Below, piece by piece: positions 8,166 through 17,285 of a stretch of DNA of 64,000 nucleotides. Position 1 is the first letter of the stretch; each line of letters begins with the position of its first letter. The notes under the pieces are model-generated. The model was not told the origin of the DNA. It made no database searches and saw only the letters and a list, made by a program, of their open reading frames with translations. A program made the position numbers and the translations under genes. The DNA is taken from NCBI RefSeq assembly GCF_030440515.1, contig NZ_CP076543.1, positions 8,161,001 through 8,225,000 on the forward strand. The letters are read 5' to 3'. The DNA is from Streptomyces xanthophaeus (GTDB lineage Bacteria > Actinomycetota > Actinomycetes > Streptomycetales > Streptomycetaceae).

Positions 8166-9353
8166 ATGTTCCATTTATCGAAAGTGCTTGCGTCAGGGCT
8201 CTCGGCCCTGGTGGTCGCCGCCGGTCTGACGGCTCTCGGTCCGCTGTCATCGGCAGAGGCCGTACCGGCGACCATCCCGCTCACGATCAAGAACAGCTCG
8301 GGTCGCAGCGAGCCGGTGTACGTGTACAACCTGGGCACGCAGCTGACGACCGGCCGACAGGGCTGGGCCGACGCCAACGGCGGGTTCCACCCCTGGCCCG
8401 TCGGAGGCAATCCACCCACCCCCGCCCCCGACGCCTCGATCGCGGGTCCGGCCGACGGGCAGACCAAGACGATCCGGATACCCAAGTTCTCCGGACGCGT
8501 CTACTTCTCCATAGGCCAGAAGATCGTCTTCAAGCTCAGCACCGGCGGCCTCGTACAGCCTGCCGTGCAGAACCCGTCCGACCCCAACCGCACCGTCCTG
8601 TTCAACTGGTCCGAGTACACGCTCAACGATGCCGGGCTGTGGATCAACAGCACCCAGGTCGACATGTTCTCGGCTCCGTACGCCGTGGGCGTGAAGGCGG
8701 CCGACGGCACGGTCACGAACACGGGCCGGCTCAAGCCGGGCGGCTACAACGCCGTCTTCACCCAACTGCGTTCGGCCGGCTGGGGCGGATTGATCCAGAC
8801 CCGGCCCGACGGCACACCGCTGCGCGCGCTCTCGCCCGGTCACGGCATCGAGGCGGGCGGAATCCCCGCCGGTGTGATGAACGACTACATCAACCGGGTC
8901 TGGAGCAAGTACAGCTCCTCCACGCTCACCGTGACGCCCTTCGCGAACCAACCGAACAACAAGTACTACGGGCGGGTCTCGGGCAACGTCATGAACTTCA
9001 CCAACGGCTCGGGAGCGGTGGTCACCAGCTTCCAGAAGCCGGATTCCGACAGTGTCTTCGGCTGCTACAAGCTCCTGGACGCACCCAACGACCAGGTCCG
9101 CGGCCCGATCTCCCGCACCCTGTGCGCGGGCTTCAACCGGTCGACGCTCCTGACCAACCCGGCCCAGCCCGACCCGAACGGCGCCAACTTCTACCGTGAC
9201 GCCGTCACCAACCACTACTCCCGCGTCATCCACGGACAGATGGCCGACGGTAAGGCGTACGGCTTCGCCTTCGACGACGTGGGCGCCCACGAGTCGCTGG
9301 TGCACGACGGCAACCCGCAGGAGGCCTTCATGACGCTGGAACCGCTCAACTGA
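8166..9353 (+). CDS. Secreted GH64 beta-1,3-glucanase
   Basis: 395 residues, ATG with GAGGAGG upstream. A Sec signal peptide ends near AEA (residues 30-32). The mature protein is a glycoside hydrolase family 64, thaumatin-like fold enzyme. It keeps the candidate catalytic pair Glu150 (in NWSEYT) and Asp166 (in TQVDMF), 16 residues apart, the same spacing as Glu154/Asp170 of the Streptomyces matensis laminaripentaose-producing enzyme. Role by family: inverting cleavage of laminarin or fungal beta-1,3-glucan outside the cell, releasing pentasaccharides. No carbohydrate-binding module is attached. The upstream operator suggests induction by beta-glucan sugars. Confidence 0.9.
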   Translation: MFHLSKVLASGLSALVVAAGLTALGPLSSAEAVPATIPLTIKNSSGRSEPVYVYNLGTQLTTGRQGWADANGGFHPWPVGGNPPTPAPDASIAGPADGQTKTIRIPKFSGRVYFSIGQKIVFKLSTGGLVQPAVQNPSDPNRTVLFNWSEYTLNDAGLWINSTQVDMFSAPYAVGVKAADGTVTNTGRLKPGGYNAVFTQLRSAGWGGLIQTRPDGTPLRALSPGHGIEAGGIPAGVMNDYINRVWSKYSSSTLTVTPFANQPNNKYYGRVSGNVMNFTNGSGAVVTSFQKPDSDSVFGCYKLLDAPNDQVRGPISRTLCAGFNRSTLLTNPAQPDPNGANFYRDAVTNHYSRVIHGQMADGKAYGFAFDDVGAHESLVHDGNPQEAFMTLEPLN

Positions 9354-9658
9354 CGGCGGTCCCGTACGTGCGCAGCGAGCGGATGCAGATGCGGATGCGG
9401 CTGGTCGCTGTGGGGCCGGCTCGCCCGTCCGGCGGGGGCGAGATCGTGCAGGCGCGCGAGCCGGCAGCCACGGTCCCGCCCCTGGCTCGGCAGGACCCCG
9501 CCGTCACCGTCCGCGCCCGTCCGGTCGCTCTCCTCGGTCGCCCAGGGCGCTGCCGCCCAGGCGGCGTAATCTGGCTGAACCGCCACAGAACGCGCGTGCG
9601 AGTGACACGGTGCGCGGTCCGTGTACCTCGCCGCGCCCACGATCCAGGGAGGCGGCGC
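9354..9658. other. Intergenic, no gene seen
   Basis: 305 bases between the glucanase and the GltD-like gene. Open frames here are Arg-rich and look like chance frames. TAATCT at about 9568 could be a -10 for the downstream gene but no convincing -35 is seen. Confidence 0.4.
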
Positions 9659-11170
9659 GTGACCGATCCGTTCGGCTTCCTCAGGATCCCCCGCGAGGCC
9701 GTGCCGGCCCGCCCCGTCGGGCAACGGCTCGGCGACTGGCGCGAGGTCTACGCGGGCCAGGCGCTGCTGCCGCTCGTCTCCCGGCAGGCCGACCGCTGCA
9801 TGGACTGCGGCATACCGTTCTGCCACACCGGCTGCCCCCTGGGAAACCTCATCCCCGAGTGGAACGCGTACGCCGCCCACGGCGACTGGCATGCCGCGTA
9901 CGAGCGGCTCCACGCGACCAACAACTTCCCGGAGGTCACCGGAAGGCTCTGCCCGGCCCCCTGCGAGGACGCCTGTGTCCTCACGATCAACGCCGACCCG
10001 GTGACCATCAAGAACGTCGAGCAGGCGATCGCGGACGAGGGCCTGCGGCGCGGCTACATGGCGCCCAGACCGCCGGAGAAGCGCAGCGGCAAGGCGGTGG
10101 CCGTCATAGGCTCCGGTCCGGCCGGACTGGCCGCAGCGCAGCAGCTGACCCGGGCGGGGCACCGCGTCACGGTCCACGAGCGGGCCGACCGGATCGGCGG
10201 ACTGCTGCGCTACGGCATCCCCGAGTTCAAGATGGAGAAGGCCCACCTGGACCGCCGCATCGAGCAGATGCGCGCCGAGGGCACGATGTTCACCACGGGC
10301 ACGGACGTCGGCGGCGCGACCGGTGCCGGGGCGGACGAGCTGCGGAGCCGCTGCGACGCGCTCGTCGTCGCGATCGGAGCCGGCGAGCGCCGGGAGCTGC
10401 CGGTCCCCGGCCGTTCGCTGGACGGTATTCACCAGGCCATGGACTACCTGACCTGCGCCAATCGCGTGCGCGAGGGCGACTACCCCGTATCCCCCCTCAC
10501 CGCCGAAGGCAGACACGTGGTCATCGTGGGCGGCGGTGACACCGGTTCCGACTGCCTCGGCACGGCCTTGAGGCAGGGCGCGGTGTCCGTGCTCCAGCTC
10601 GACATCAATCCCGAACCCGGCGCGGGCCGGACCGACGACGAGCCCTGGCCCGTGTACCCGAGGACGTACCGGATCTCCCACGCCCACGAAGAGGCCCGCG
10701 GGCGCGAGGGCCGGGACCCCAGGCTGTTCGCCTGCGCCACTCTGCGCTTCGAGGGGGACGCCGCGGGCCGGGTACGGGCGCTGCACCTGACCGCCGTCGA
10801 GCCGGTGGCCCGCAGCCCGCTGGCCGGCACCGAGCAGGTCATACCGGCCGGCCTGGTCCTGCTGGCCCTCGGCTTCTCGGGCCCCGAGCGGGCCGGTGGA
10901 CTGCGCGGGCAGTTGGGCCTGGACCTCGACGAGCGCGGCAACTTCGCGCGCGACGCCGGCTTCGCGGCGGCCGGCGGGCGGGCGCCGGGAGTGTTCGTCG
11001 CGGGCGACGCAGGCCGGGGGCAGTCCCTGGTGGTGTGGGCCATCGCGGAGGGCCGCGCTGCGGCCGCCGCCGTGGACCGCTACCTGACCGGCTCCACCTG
11101 CCTCCCGGCCCCGGTCGCCGCGCATGACCGGCCGATGACGGCTCTGGGCCGCATGCGGTACGGACTCTGA
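9659..11170 (+). CDS. Glutamate synthase small subunit (GltD-like)
   Basis: 503 residues from GTG 9659 with GGGAGG upstream; the longer upstream frame does not resemble the family. The N-terminal domain has the GltD iron-sulfur cysteines: 47, 50, 55, 59 (CMDCGIPFC and GCP) and 98, 102, 106 (CPAPCEDAC). The FAD nucleotide fold is GSGPAGLAA near 151-159, the NADPH fold is VIVGGGDTGSDC further on, and the C terminus has a second FAD contact VFVAGDAGRGQSLVVWAI. Family role: passes electrons from NADPH to the glutaminase/synthase subunit. No gltB is adjacent, so this is probably a paralogue that serves another partner or a distant GltB. It has its own promoter region. Confidence 0.88.
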   Translation: MTDPFGFLRIPREAVPARPVGQRLGDWREVYAGQALLPLVSRQADRCMDCGIPFCHTGCPLGNLIPEWNAYAAHGDWHAAYERLHATNNFPEVTGRLCPAPCEDACVLTINADPVTIKNVEQAIADEGLRRGYMAPRPPEKRSGKAVAVIGSGPAGLAAAQQLTRAGHRVTVHERADRIGGLLRYGIPEFKMEKAHLDRRIEQMRAEGTMFTTGTDVGGATGAGADELRSRCDALVVAIGAGERRELPVPGRSLDGIHQAMDYLTCANRVREGDYPVSPLTAEGRHVVIVGGGDTGSDCLGTALRQGAVSVLQLDINPEPGAGRTDDEPWPVYPRTYRISHAHEEARGREGRDPRLFACATLRFEGDAAGRVRALHLTAVEPVARSPLAGTEQVIPAGLVLLALGFSGPERAGGLRGQLGLDLDERGNFARDAGFAAAGGRAPGVFVAGDAGRGQSLVVWAIAEGRAAAAAVDRYLTGSTCLPAPVAAHDRPMTALGRMRYGL

Positions 11171-11225
11171 GCGCTCCCCCGCGCGGTGGACGGCAGCGCC
11201 TGCGGCTGTCCGTCAGCGCTCGCCG

Positions 11226-11453
11226 TCAGTGCTCACGCCCGGGCCGGCGCCTTTCGTGCGGGGACCCGCTGTCGTCGCCCGGCCGGTCCAGACGGGCGGC
11301 CTCGTCCGTGTCCGCCGCCCGCACGGCCCGTAGATCCGGTTCGCCCGTGCGGGGCGCCGTGGAGCGGGGCGCGACGTGCGGTGCCCTGCGCCGGCTCTGC
11401 TCGTCGTCGTGGTCGTGGAGCGGGGCGCCGCCGGCGCCTCCCTGGTCGTCCAT
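11226..11453 (-). CDS. Small hydrophilic protein, doubtful
   Basis: 75 residues from an ATG at 11453 with GGAAGGA upstream. Composition is strongly charged: Asp/Glu at the start, then Arg/Pro-rich, with no hydrophobic segment, suggesting disorder. It lies alone between the GltD-like and MatB-like genes and is divergent from the latter. No family recognised. It may be a chance frame. Confidence 0.35.
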   Translation of the reverse strand: MDDQGGAGGAPLHDHDDEQSRRRAPHVAPRSTAPRTGEPDLRAVRAADTDEAARLDRPGDDSGSPHERRRPGREH

Positions 11454-11663
11454 GGCGGATCCTTCCCGTACGTCGGAACCCCCCAGTCGGCGCGTGCCCC
11501 GAGCCCGGCCCCGGAAACCCGTGGATCCGAAGAAAACGGAGGAACCGGAGAAACCGGAGAACACAGAGGAAACGGTCCCGTCGTCGACAGGTGGGGGACG
11601 GGCCGTGGCGCCACCGTAGGCTGACCGGGTCGTTTCTGCTCGTCGCTGATCGGAGCTGCCGTC

Positions 11664-13028
11664 ATGCTGACCGCCCTGACGGGTGTTTTCGGGGATCGCG
11701 CGGACGCTGTCGGCGTCGCGGGTCGCACTGCTTCCTACGAGGAACTTCTGGGTGCAGCCGGTGCGGTGGCCGCCGACCTGGCCGCCCTCGGCCCGGTGCG
11801 CGCGTTCGCGGTGACCGCTACCGCCTCGCTCGAGACCGTCGCCGCGGTGGTCGGGGGACTCCTTGCCGGAGTGCCGTGCGTGCCGCTGCCTCCCGATGCC
11901 GGGCCCGCCGAACGTGATCACATCCTGCGGGACTCCGGCGCCCGTCCCATCGAGGTGGACTTCGCCCGCCGGGCACCCGCCGCATCGGCCGTACCCACCG
12001 TGCCGGAGGCGGTGTCCGAGGATCCCGCGTTGATCCTCTACACCTCCGGGACCACCGGCGCCCCCAAGGGCGTGGTCCTCGGCACCGCCGCGATCACCGC
12101 CGACCTGGATGCGCTCGCCGATGCCTGGGAGTGGAGCGCGGCGGACACGCTCGTCCACGGGCTGCCCCTGTTCCACGTCCATGGGCTGGTCCTGGGTGTC
12201 CTCGGGGCGTTGCGGACGGGGAGCCGCCTGGTCCATACGGGCCGGCCGACGCCGGAGGCGTATGCGGAGGCTGCGGAAGCCGGGGGGAGCCTGTACTTCG
12301 GGGTGCCGACGGTGTGGTCGCGCATCGCGGCCGCCCCGCAGGCGGCGGCCGCCTTGTCGAGGGCCCGGTTGCTGGTGTCGGGAAGCGCTGCCCTGCCCAC
12401 GCCGGTCTTCCGCGATCTGGAACGGCTGACCGGGCACCGGCCGGTGGAGCGGTACGGGATGACGGAGACCCTGATCACCGTGAGCGGGCGGGCGGGCGGT
12501 GAGGTCCGCCCCGGCGCGGTAGGCACCCCGCTCACGGGAATCCGTACGCGTATCGCCGCCGAGCCGGGCGCCGAGATCGGTGAGCTCCAGCTGGTGGGGC
12601 CGACCTTGTTCTCGGGGTATCTGGGCCGGCCGGAGGCGACGGCCGCCGCCTTCACGGAGGACGGGTGGTTCCGCACGGGTGACATCGCGGCCGTCGACGG
12701 GGACGGTGTGCACCGGATCGTGGGCCGTGCGTCCACGGACATGATCAAGTCGGGTGGCTACCGGATCGGGGCGGGTGAGATCGAGAACGCGCTGCTGGAC
12801 CATCCGCGCGTGAGGGAGGCGGCGGTGATCGGTGTTCCGGATGCCGACCTGGGGGAGCGGATCGTCGCGTTCGTCGTCGCCGAGGGGGTCACGGGCGCCG
12901 AGTTGACCGATTTCGTCGCCACGCATCTGTCGGTGCACAAGCGGCCGCGCGAGGTTCGTTTCATCGCCGCGGTTCCGCGCAACGCGATGGGCAAACCGCA
13001 GAAGCGGCTCCTGCTGGACGCGGAGTAG
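11664..13028 (+). CDS. matB: Malonyl-CoA synthetase-like acyl-CoA ligase (MatB type)
   Basis: 454 residues. AMP-binding P-loop YTSGTTGAPKG at 126-136, then GLPLFHVHGLVLG, the segment that is nearly identical in streptomycete MatB. RYGMTET, FRTGD, KSGGYRIGAGEIEN and a C-terminal GKPQKR with the catalytic lysine follow. Family role: malonate or methylmalonate plus ATP and CoA to the CoA thioester in the cytoplasm, feeding fatty acid or polyketide synthesis. At 454 residues it is slightly short because the N-terminal region is compact. No malonate transporter or decarboxylase adjoins it. The symbol is by similarity of motifs; it could be a second ligase with a relaxed substrate range. Confidence 0.82.
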   Translation: MLTALTGVFGDRADAVGVAGRTASYEELLGAAGAVAADLAALGPVRAFAVTATASLETVAAVVGGLLAGVPCVPLPPDAGPAERDHILRDSGARPIEVDFARRAPAASAVPTVPEAVSEDPALILYTSGTTGAPKGVVLGTAAITADLDALADAWEWSAADTLVHGLPLFHVHGLVLGVLGALRTGSRLVHTGRPTPEAYAEAAEAGGSLYFGVPTVWSRIAAAPQAAAALSRARLLVSGSAALPTPVFRDLERLTGHRPVERYGMTETLITVSGRAGGEVRPGAVGTPLTGIRTRIAAEPGAEIGELQLVGPTLFSGYLGRPEATAAAFTEDGWFRTGDIAAVDGDGVHRIVGRASTDMIKSGGYRIGAGEIENALLDHPRVREAAVIGVPDADLGERIVAFVVAEGVTGAELTDFVATHLSVHKRPREVRFIAAVPRNAMGKPQKRLLLDAE

Positions 13029-13089
13029 GGGCGGGAGCAGGCCCGGAGGCGGGGGCATGCGCAGCACCTCGGTGGGGCAGGTGGGAGCC

Positions 13090-13305
13090 ATGACCGCTTC
13101 CTCTTCCGCTGCCTCACCCGCCGCCGACGATCCGGCGCACTACACAGGGCTCCGCACCGACGAGGCGGAACGCCGGGCACTGGCGCGGGGCTGGACGACG
13201 GTGCGCACGGTCGCGCCCGGCACCATGCTGACCATGGAACACCTCGAAGGCAGGCTGAACTTCGAGGTCGAGGACGGCAGAGTGCGCAGGGCCTGGAGCG
13301 GCTGA
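13090..13305 (+). CDS. I78-family proteinase inhibitor-like protein
   Basis: 71 residues from ATG 13090 with GGTGGGAG upstream. The segment DEAERRALARGWTTVRTVAP, then GTMLTMEHLEGRLNFEVEDGRV, is typical of the I78 inhibitor family, small potato-inhibitor-I-like proteins. There is no signal peptide, as in most actinobacterial members, so it is probably cytoplasmic. Its protease target is unknown. It stands alone 61 bases after the MatB-like gene. Confidence 0.8.
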   Translation: MTASSSAASPAADDPAHYTGLRTDEAERRALARGWTTVRTVAPGTMLTMEHLEGRLNFEVEDGRVRRAWSG

Positions 13306-13476
13306 CCCCGAGCGGGCGGCGGACAGCGCCGTATCCGGTTTCCGGCCCCACCGCGGGGAGGGCCTGTGCCGCATCGCCCATCGCCGCTAGGGTTGGCCCC
13401 CCGGATCCGCAACCGCCTTCCCCCGGGCCGGAGAAGGCGGCGCAAGATCTCCGTTGTCTCACCGGAGGTACTTGCC

Positions 13477-14544
13477 ATGCCCGGCATTCCCTTGTTCCCC
13501 CGTCCGCTGTTCCCCCGTCCGCACCGCCTTCCGTCCGCGTCACCGCTGCACCTGCTGACAGCGGTGAACGCCCGCAAGGGCGCGGGCAGCAGCCCCACCG
13601 GCGTCGTCGGCCGGCGGCTCGCACGGCTCCTGCTCGCGGTCGGTGACCGCGTCCGTTTCCTCGCCGAACCCGAGCAGGCGGCCGACTGGCCCCTGGGCAC
13701 GGAGGTGGTCGAAGGCTCCGTCACCCGACCTGCCGAGCAGGCCGGGGCCTTCGCCGGCACCGACACCCTCTTCATCGCCGGTGCGGTACCCGCCACGGTC
13801 CGGGAAGTCCTGGGCCTCGCTCGCGCCGCCGGTACACGGCGCGTCGTCACGCTCTCCTCGCACGGGCCCGAGCACGAGGCGGCGTATCCGCCGGAGACCT
13901 GGTTCTGGCTGGCCGTCGAACGGGCCGTCGAGGCGGCCGGGATGGAATGGACGCACATCAGGCCCTCCGCCGTGATGGGCGCGGTCCTGGAGGGCACCTA
14001 TCCGGCCACGGGATCGGACTGGCCCGAGACCGTGCGGCTCGAAAAGACCGTCCGCGAGGCGTTCCTCGACGACGGCCACTACCCCTTCGTGCACGAGGAG
14101 GACCTGGCCGCCGTGGCCGCAACGGCCCTCCGCACCGCCGATCACGTGCACACGGTCCTGGAAGCGGTCGGGCCGCCGCTCGCCACCCGCGACCGCCTCG
14201 AAAGCATCGCCCGGGCCACCGGCCGCCCGATCACCGCCGTCGGCCTCACCCCGGAAGCCGGCCGCGACGCCTGGCGGGCCCAGGGCTGGCCCGACGACGG
14301 CATCGAGGTCACCCTTTTCGCCCTCCGCGAGTACGCCCTCCACCTCGACGAACTCACGCAGTGGACCCTCGACCAGCGCCCCACCCTCACCGATCTGACG
14401 GGTCGCCCTCCGCGCACCTTCGACGACTGGGCCGAGGAACACGTCCACCTCTTCCGCCGAGCCGGCGCCCCGAACGGAGGCCCCCGGCCCGGAGCGTGCC
14501 CGCGAGCGACGCGGACACGCCCCGGACCGGGGCCCGTTCAGTGA
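13477..14544 (+). CDS. NmrA/SDR-like NAD(P)-binding protein with altered N terminus
   Basis: 355 residues from ATG 13477, preceded by GGAGGT. The body follows the atypical short-chain dehydrogenase a5/NmrA pattern: TGVVGRRLARLLLAVGDRVR, later VVTLSSHG, HIRPSAVMG and FVHEEDLAAVA. The nucleotide-binding glycine loop normally reads TGATGxxGRRL; here it is GAGSSPTGVVGRRL after a 60-residue Pro/His-rich N-terminal extension, so cofactor binding may be weakened or lost. Such proteins act as redox sensors or isomerase-like enzymes. No catalytic Tyr-xxx-Lys is evident. Confidence 0.72.
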   Translation: MPGIPLFPRPLFPRPHRLPSASPLHLLTAVNARKGAGSSPTGVVGRRLARLLLAVGDRVRFLAEPEQAADWPLGTEVVEGSVTRPAEQAGAFAGTDTLFIAGAVPATVREVLGLARAAGTRRVVTLSSHGPEHEAAYPPETWFWLAVERAVEAAGMEWTHIRPSAVMGAVLEGTYPATGSDWPETVRLEKTVREAFLDDGHYPFVHEEDLAAVAATALRTADHVHTVLEAVGPPLATRDRLESIARATGRPITAVGLTPEAGRDAWRAQGWPDDGIEVTLFALREYALHLDELTQWTLDQRPTLTDLTGRPPRTFDDWAEEHVHLFRRAGAPNGGPRPGACPRATRTRPGPGPVQ

Positions 14545-14747
14545 CGGGCGGTTGCCTGCGGCTCCGCCGGCCGGGGCTCCGCAGCGTCGATCCGTGACCA
14601 CGCCCAGGCGCCGGCGGCCGCCACGGCCGCGGTCAGGAGGAGTTCGCCCCAATAGGGCGGGCCCGCCAGCGCACGTACGAGGACCAGGACCAGCACGCCC
14701 AAGGCGGTGACGGCGGCCTTGGCCACCCACCGGAGCGCGGTGCTCAT
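14538..14747 (-). CDS. Small two-span membrane protein
   Basis: 69 residues; ATG at 14747 overlaps the stop of the gene before it (ATGA), so the two are coupled. Two hydrophobic segments: about residues 9-27 and 33-48, joined by a short PPYWGE turn, then a polar Pro/Glu tail. No family recognised. Its end overlaps the end of the convergent NmrA-like gene by seven bases. Confidence 0.6.
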   Translation of the reverse strand: MSTALRWVAKAAVTALGVLVLVLVRALAGPPYWGELLLTAAVAAAGAWAWSRIDAAEPRPAEPQATARH

Positions 14748-15067
14748 ACGAGCCCGCTCAGGCAGCCGGTGACCCCGCCCGCCACCACACTGGTGGCGAT
14801 CTTCTTTGCGGCGTCCTTGTTGACGCGTCCCACGATCAGGGCGGCGGCCCCGCCGATGCCGGCCTTGAGCAGACAGTCCTTGGCCCGCTGGTTCATCGGG
14901 CGGACCGACAGCAGCCGCTCGCAGGCCGCGGCGTCCTTCTTCTTGCCCAGATAGCAGTTCTTGATGTTGTTCTCCTGGATCACATCGACCGCGTGGGCGG
15001 CGGGTGCCGATACCAGGAAGGCAGCCGTGGCCATGACCAGGGCGAGACTTCTGTGCGTGGTACGCAA
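14744..15067 (-). CDS. Small secreted protein with conserved cysteines
   Basis: 107 residues from TTG 15067. That start gives a standard signal peptide, basic RTTHR followed by a hydrophobic core and APAAHA cleavage site at about 26. The later ATG in frame would lose the basic part. The mature part has four cysteines (in NCYLG, ACER, DCLL, GCLS) that could form two disulfides, and a Gly/Ala-rich amphipathic region near the C terminus. It forms an operon with the following membrane protein. Function unknown. Confidence 0.6.
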   Translation of the reverse strand: MRTTHRSLALVMATAAFLVSAPAAHAVDVIQENNIKNCYLGKKKDAAACERLLSVRPMNQRAKDCLLKAGIGGAAALIVGRVNKDAAKKIATSVVAGGVTGCLSGLV

Positions 15068-15413
15068 GGTGTTTCCCGTACTTCCTTGTTGCTGCCGGCC
15101 GTCCCGCGCAAGGCGTTCCGGGGTCTCCGGATGCGGATGCGCCTGGACGGACGGACTCGGACGGTGCTCGGTCCACGGGCTGCCGGCGTGGCCCGGGACG
15201 ACACGATCTTCAGCCGGGCCCGGGGGCGGACGACACCCGCCGACCGGCTGGTTCGGCCCGCCACTGCGCGGGTTGCGCACCGGCCGCCCGGCCCGGTCGT
15301 CCCGCCGTACGGGCGGGCCCGCCGGTGCCGCTAGGGTGACACCTGCTTTCCCCGGTGCTGACCTGCGGAAAGGGCTGGGGCCGGCAGGCAACTACAGGTG
15401 GGAGACCGGTGCG

Positions 15414-16070
15414 GTGATCCGAGTGATGGTGGTCGACGACGAGGCTCTCGTCCGGTCCGGGCTCACGATGATCCTCAACGCCGCGGCGGACATCGAGGTG
15501 GTGGCGGCCACCGGCGGCGGGCAGGCCCTGACGGCGGTCGCCACGTACGCCCCCGACCTGGTGCTGCTCGACATACGCATGCCCGACGTCGACGGGCTGA
15601 CCATCCTCGCGCGCCTGATGGAGCTGCCCGATCCGCCGGTGGTCGCCATGCTCACCACCTTCGACTCCGACCAGTACATCGCCAGCGCACTGCGTTCGGG
15701 TGCCTCCGGCTTCCTCGTCAAGGACACCGACCCGGACGAACTCGCCCACCTGGTCAGGTCCCTGGCGGCAGGCGGGGTGGCGCTCGCCCCGCAGGTCACC
15801 GCCACCGTGATCAGCGGATACCTCCACCACCAGGGCGAGCAGCGCGCCACCACCCACGCGGTCTCCCGGCTCAGCGCACGGGAACGGGACATCCTCGTGC
15901 TGCTGTCGCAGGGACTGTCGAACGCCGACATCGGGCGCCGTCTCCACCTGAGCATCGGCACCGTCAAGGACTACGTGAGCGCCGTACTGGCCAAACTCGA
16001 CGTCAGCAACCGCGTCCAGGCCGCCCTGTGGGCGCAGCGCGCCGGCCTCCTCGACGGGGCACACGCATGA
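15414..16070 (+). CDS. NarL/FixJ-type response regulator
   Basis: 218 residues from GTG 15414. Receiver domain: acidic VDDE at 7-10, phospho-acceptor Asp53 in LLDIRMPD, conserved Thr and Lys in MLTTFD and VKDTDP. LuxR-type HTH at about 152-205 (LSARERDILVLLSQGLSNADIGRRL). It is a DNA-binding output regulator. The gene overlaps its kinase by four bases (ATGA). Targets are unknown; the adjacent convergent NCS1 permease is not obviously linked. Confidence 0.93.
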   Translation: MIRVMVVDDEALVRSGLTMILNAAADIEVVAATGGGQALTAVATYAPDLVLLDIRMPDVDGLTILARLMELPDPPVVAMLTTFDSDQYIASALRSGASGFLVKDTDPDELAHLVRSLAAGGVALAPQVTATVISGYLHHQGEQRATTHAVSRLSARERDILVLLSQGLSNADIGRRLHLSIGTVKDYVSAVLAKLDVSNRVQAALWAQRAGLLDGAHA

Positions 16071-17263
16071 CCGGCCGTACGGCCCCGCACGGAGCCGGCC
16101 ACACGGCCTGTACCGGCCGCACCCTGGACCCCCGCGTGGTGGATGCGGGGCTGGCGGCCGCCGCGATGGCCGATGCGTGGGTGTTCTCCGGAACCGGCAC
16201 CTGGGCGGCGGCCGCCCCCGGAGCCGCCGCCGCCGTGGCCCTGCTGGTACGACGCCGCTGGCCGGTGACGGTGTTCGTGTTCACCCTGCTCGCCGTGCAA
16301 CTCGGCCACAACGTCGTCGCCGCCCTCGCCGCGCTCCTGTCCCTGGCCGAACAGCACCGCACCCGCCGCGCCCTGGCAGGATTCGTGCTGGCGTACGGGA
16401 TCTTCGCCAACCTGCCGGACCTCGGCCCGTACGAGGCCGACCACCCCGCCGAGTTCGCCGTCGCCGTCGGCTACTCGCTCACCGCCGGGGGAGTGGCGGT
16501 GCTCCTCGGCCGGCTGGTCCTCACCCGCCGCGAACTCGCCCAGCACATGGTGGAGCTGCGCGCGGCGCAGGAACAGCAGCGCGAGCTCCACGCCCAGCAG
16601 GTCCTCGCCCGCGAGCGCGCCCATCTCGCCCGGGAGATGCACGACGTGGTCTCCCACCAGGTCAGCCTCATCGCGGTCCGCGCCGGCGCCCTCCAGGTGT
16701 CCGCCGACAGCACGGACACCAAAGAGGCCGCCCGCACCATCCGCACCCTGAGCGCGGCCACACTGGACGAACTGCGCCACATGGTCGCCGTGCTGCGAGC
16801 CCCGGGCAGCGGTGACGCAGGACCGGACCCCCAGCTGCAGTCACAGTCCGCCCTGACTCAGCTCGACGGCCTGATAGCGGACTGCGGCCTGGACGTGACG
16901 CTGACGGGCGAGGTCCCCCGAGATGCGAGCCCCGCCGTGGAGCGCGCCGCCTACCGGACCGTCCAGGAGGCCCTGACCAACGTACGCAAACACGCACCCG
17001 GCTCGGCCGTCGTGGTCGAGTTCGGCCGGCCCGGACCCGCCCTCGACGTGACCGTCACCAACTCCACGGCCCGGCATCCCGCTCTGGCGCTGCCCAGCGC
17101 GCGGCACGGCCTGGTCGGCCTGCGCGAACGGGCCGAACAGCTCGGCGGCACCCTCGCCGGCGGACCCACCCCCGACGGCGGCTACCGCCTGCACCTGCAG
17201 ATACCCCGACGCGCGACGAGCACCCCGCCGGCGGCCGACGCCCCCCGCTACGGCCCGCAATGA
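16067..17263 (+). CDS. Sensor histidine kinase (HisKA_3 type), partner of the preceding regulator
   Basis: 398 residues. About five hydrophobic segments fill residues 25-150 with short loops, so little is exposed outside and the signal is probably membrane-derived. A coiled-coil linker (about 155-185) leads to the phospho-acceptor His192 in REMHDVVSHQVS, the NarL-partner kinase signature. The HATPase domain has EALTNVRKHAP (N box) and GLVGLRERAEQLGG (G boxes). Coupled translation with the regulator makes the pairing firm. Confidence 0.92.
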   Translation: MTGRTAPHGAGHTACTGRTLDPRVVDAGLAAAAMADAWVFSGTGTWAAAAPGAAAAVALLVRRRWPVTVFVFTLLAVQLGHNVVAALAALLSLAEQHRTRRALAGFVLAYGIFANLPDLGPYEADHPAEFAVAVGYSLTAGGVAVLLGRLVLTRRELAQHMVELRAAQEQQRELHAQQVLARERAHLAREMHDVVSHQVSLIAVRAGALQVSADSTDTKEAARTIRTLSAATLDELRHMVAVLRAPGSGDAGPDPQLQSQSALTQLDGLIADCGLDVTLTGEVPRDASPAVERAAYRTVQEALTNVRKHAPGSAVVVEFGRPGPALDVTVTNSTARHPALALPSARHGLVGLRERAEQLGGTLAGGPTPDGGYRLHLQIPRRATSTPPAADAPRYGPQ

Positions 17264-17265
17264 CC

Positions 17266-17285
17266 GCCGGCCCGACAGGGCCGGC
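17266..17285. terminator. Bidirectional terminator hairpin
   Basis: GCCGGCCC and its complement around a GACA loop, in the 22-base gap between the convergent kinase and NCS1 permease genes. It abuts both stop codons and can serve both strands. Confidence 0.7.

Noticed and set aside
15414..17263. Two-component system as regulator of the NCS1 permease
   Set aside because: Convergent arrangement only; no shared promoter or other link visible.
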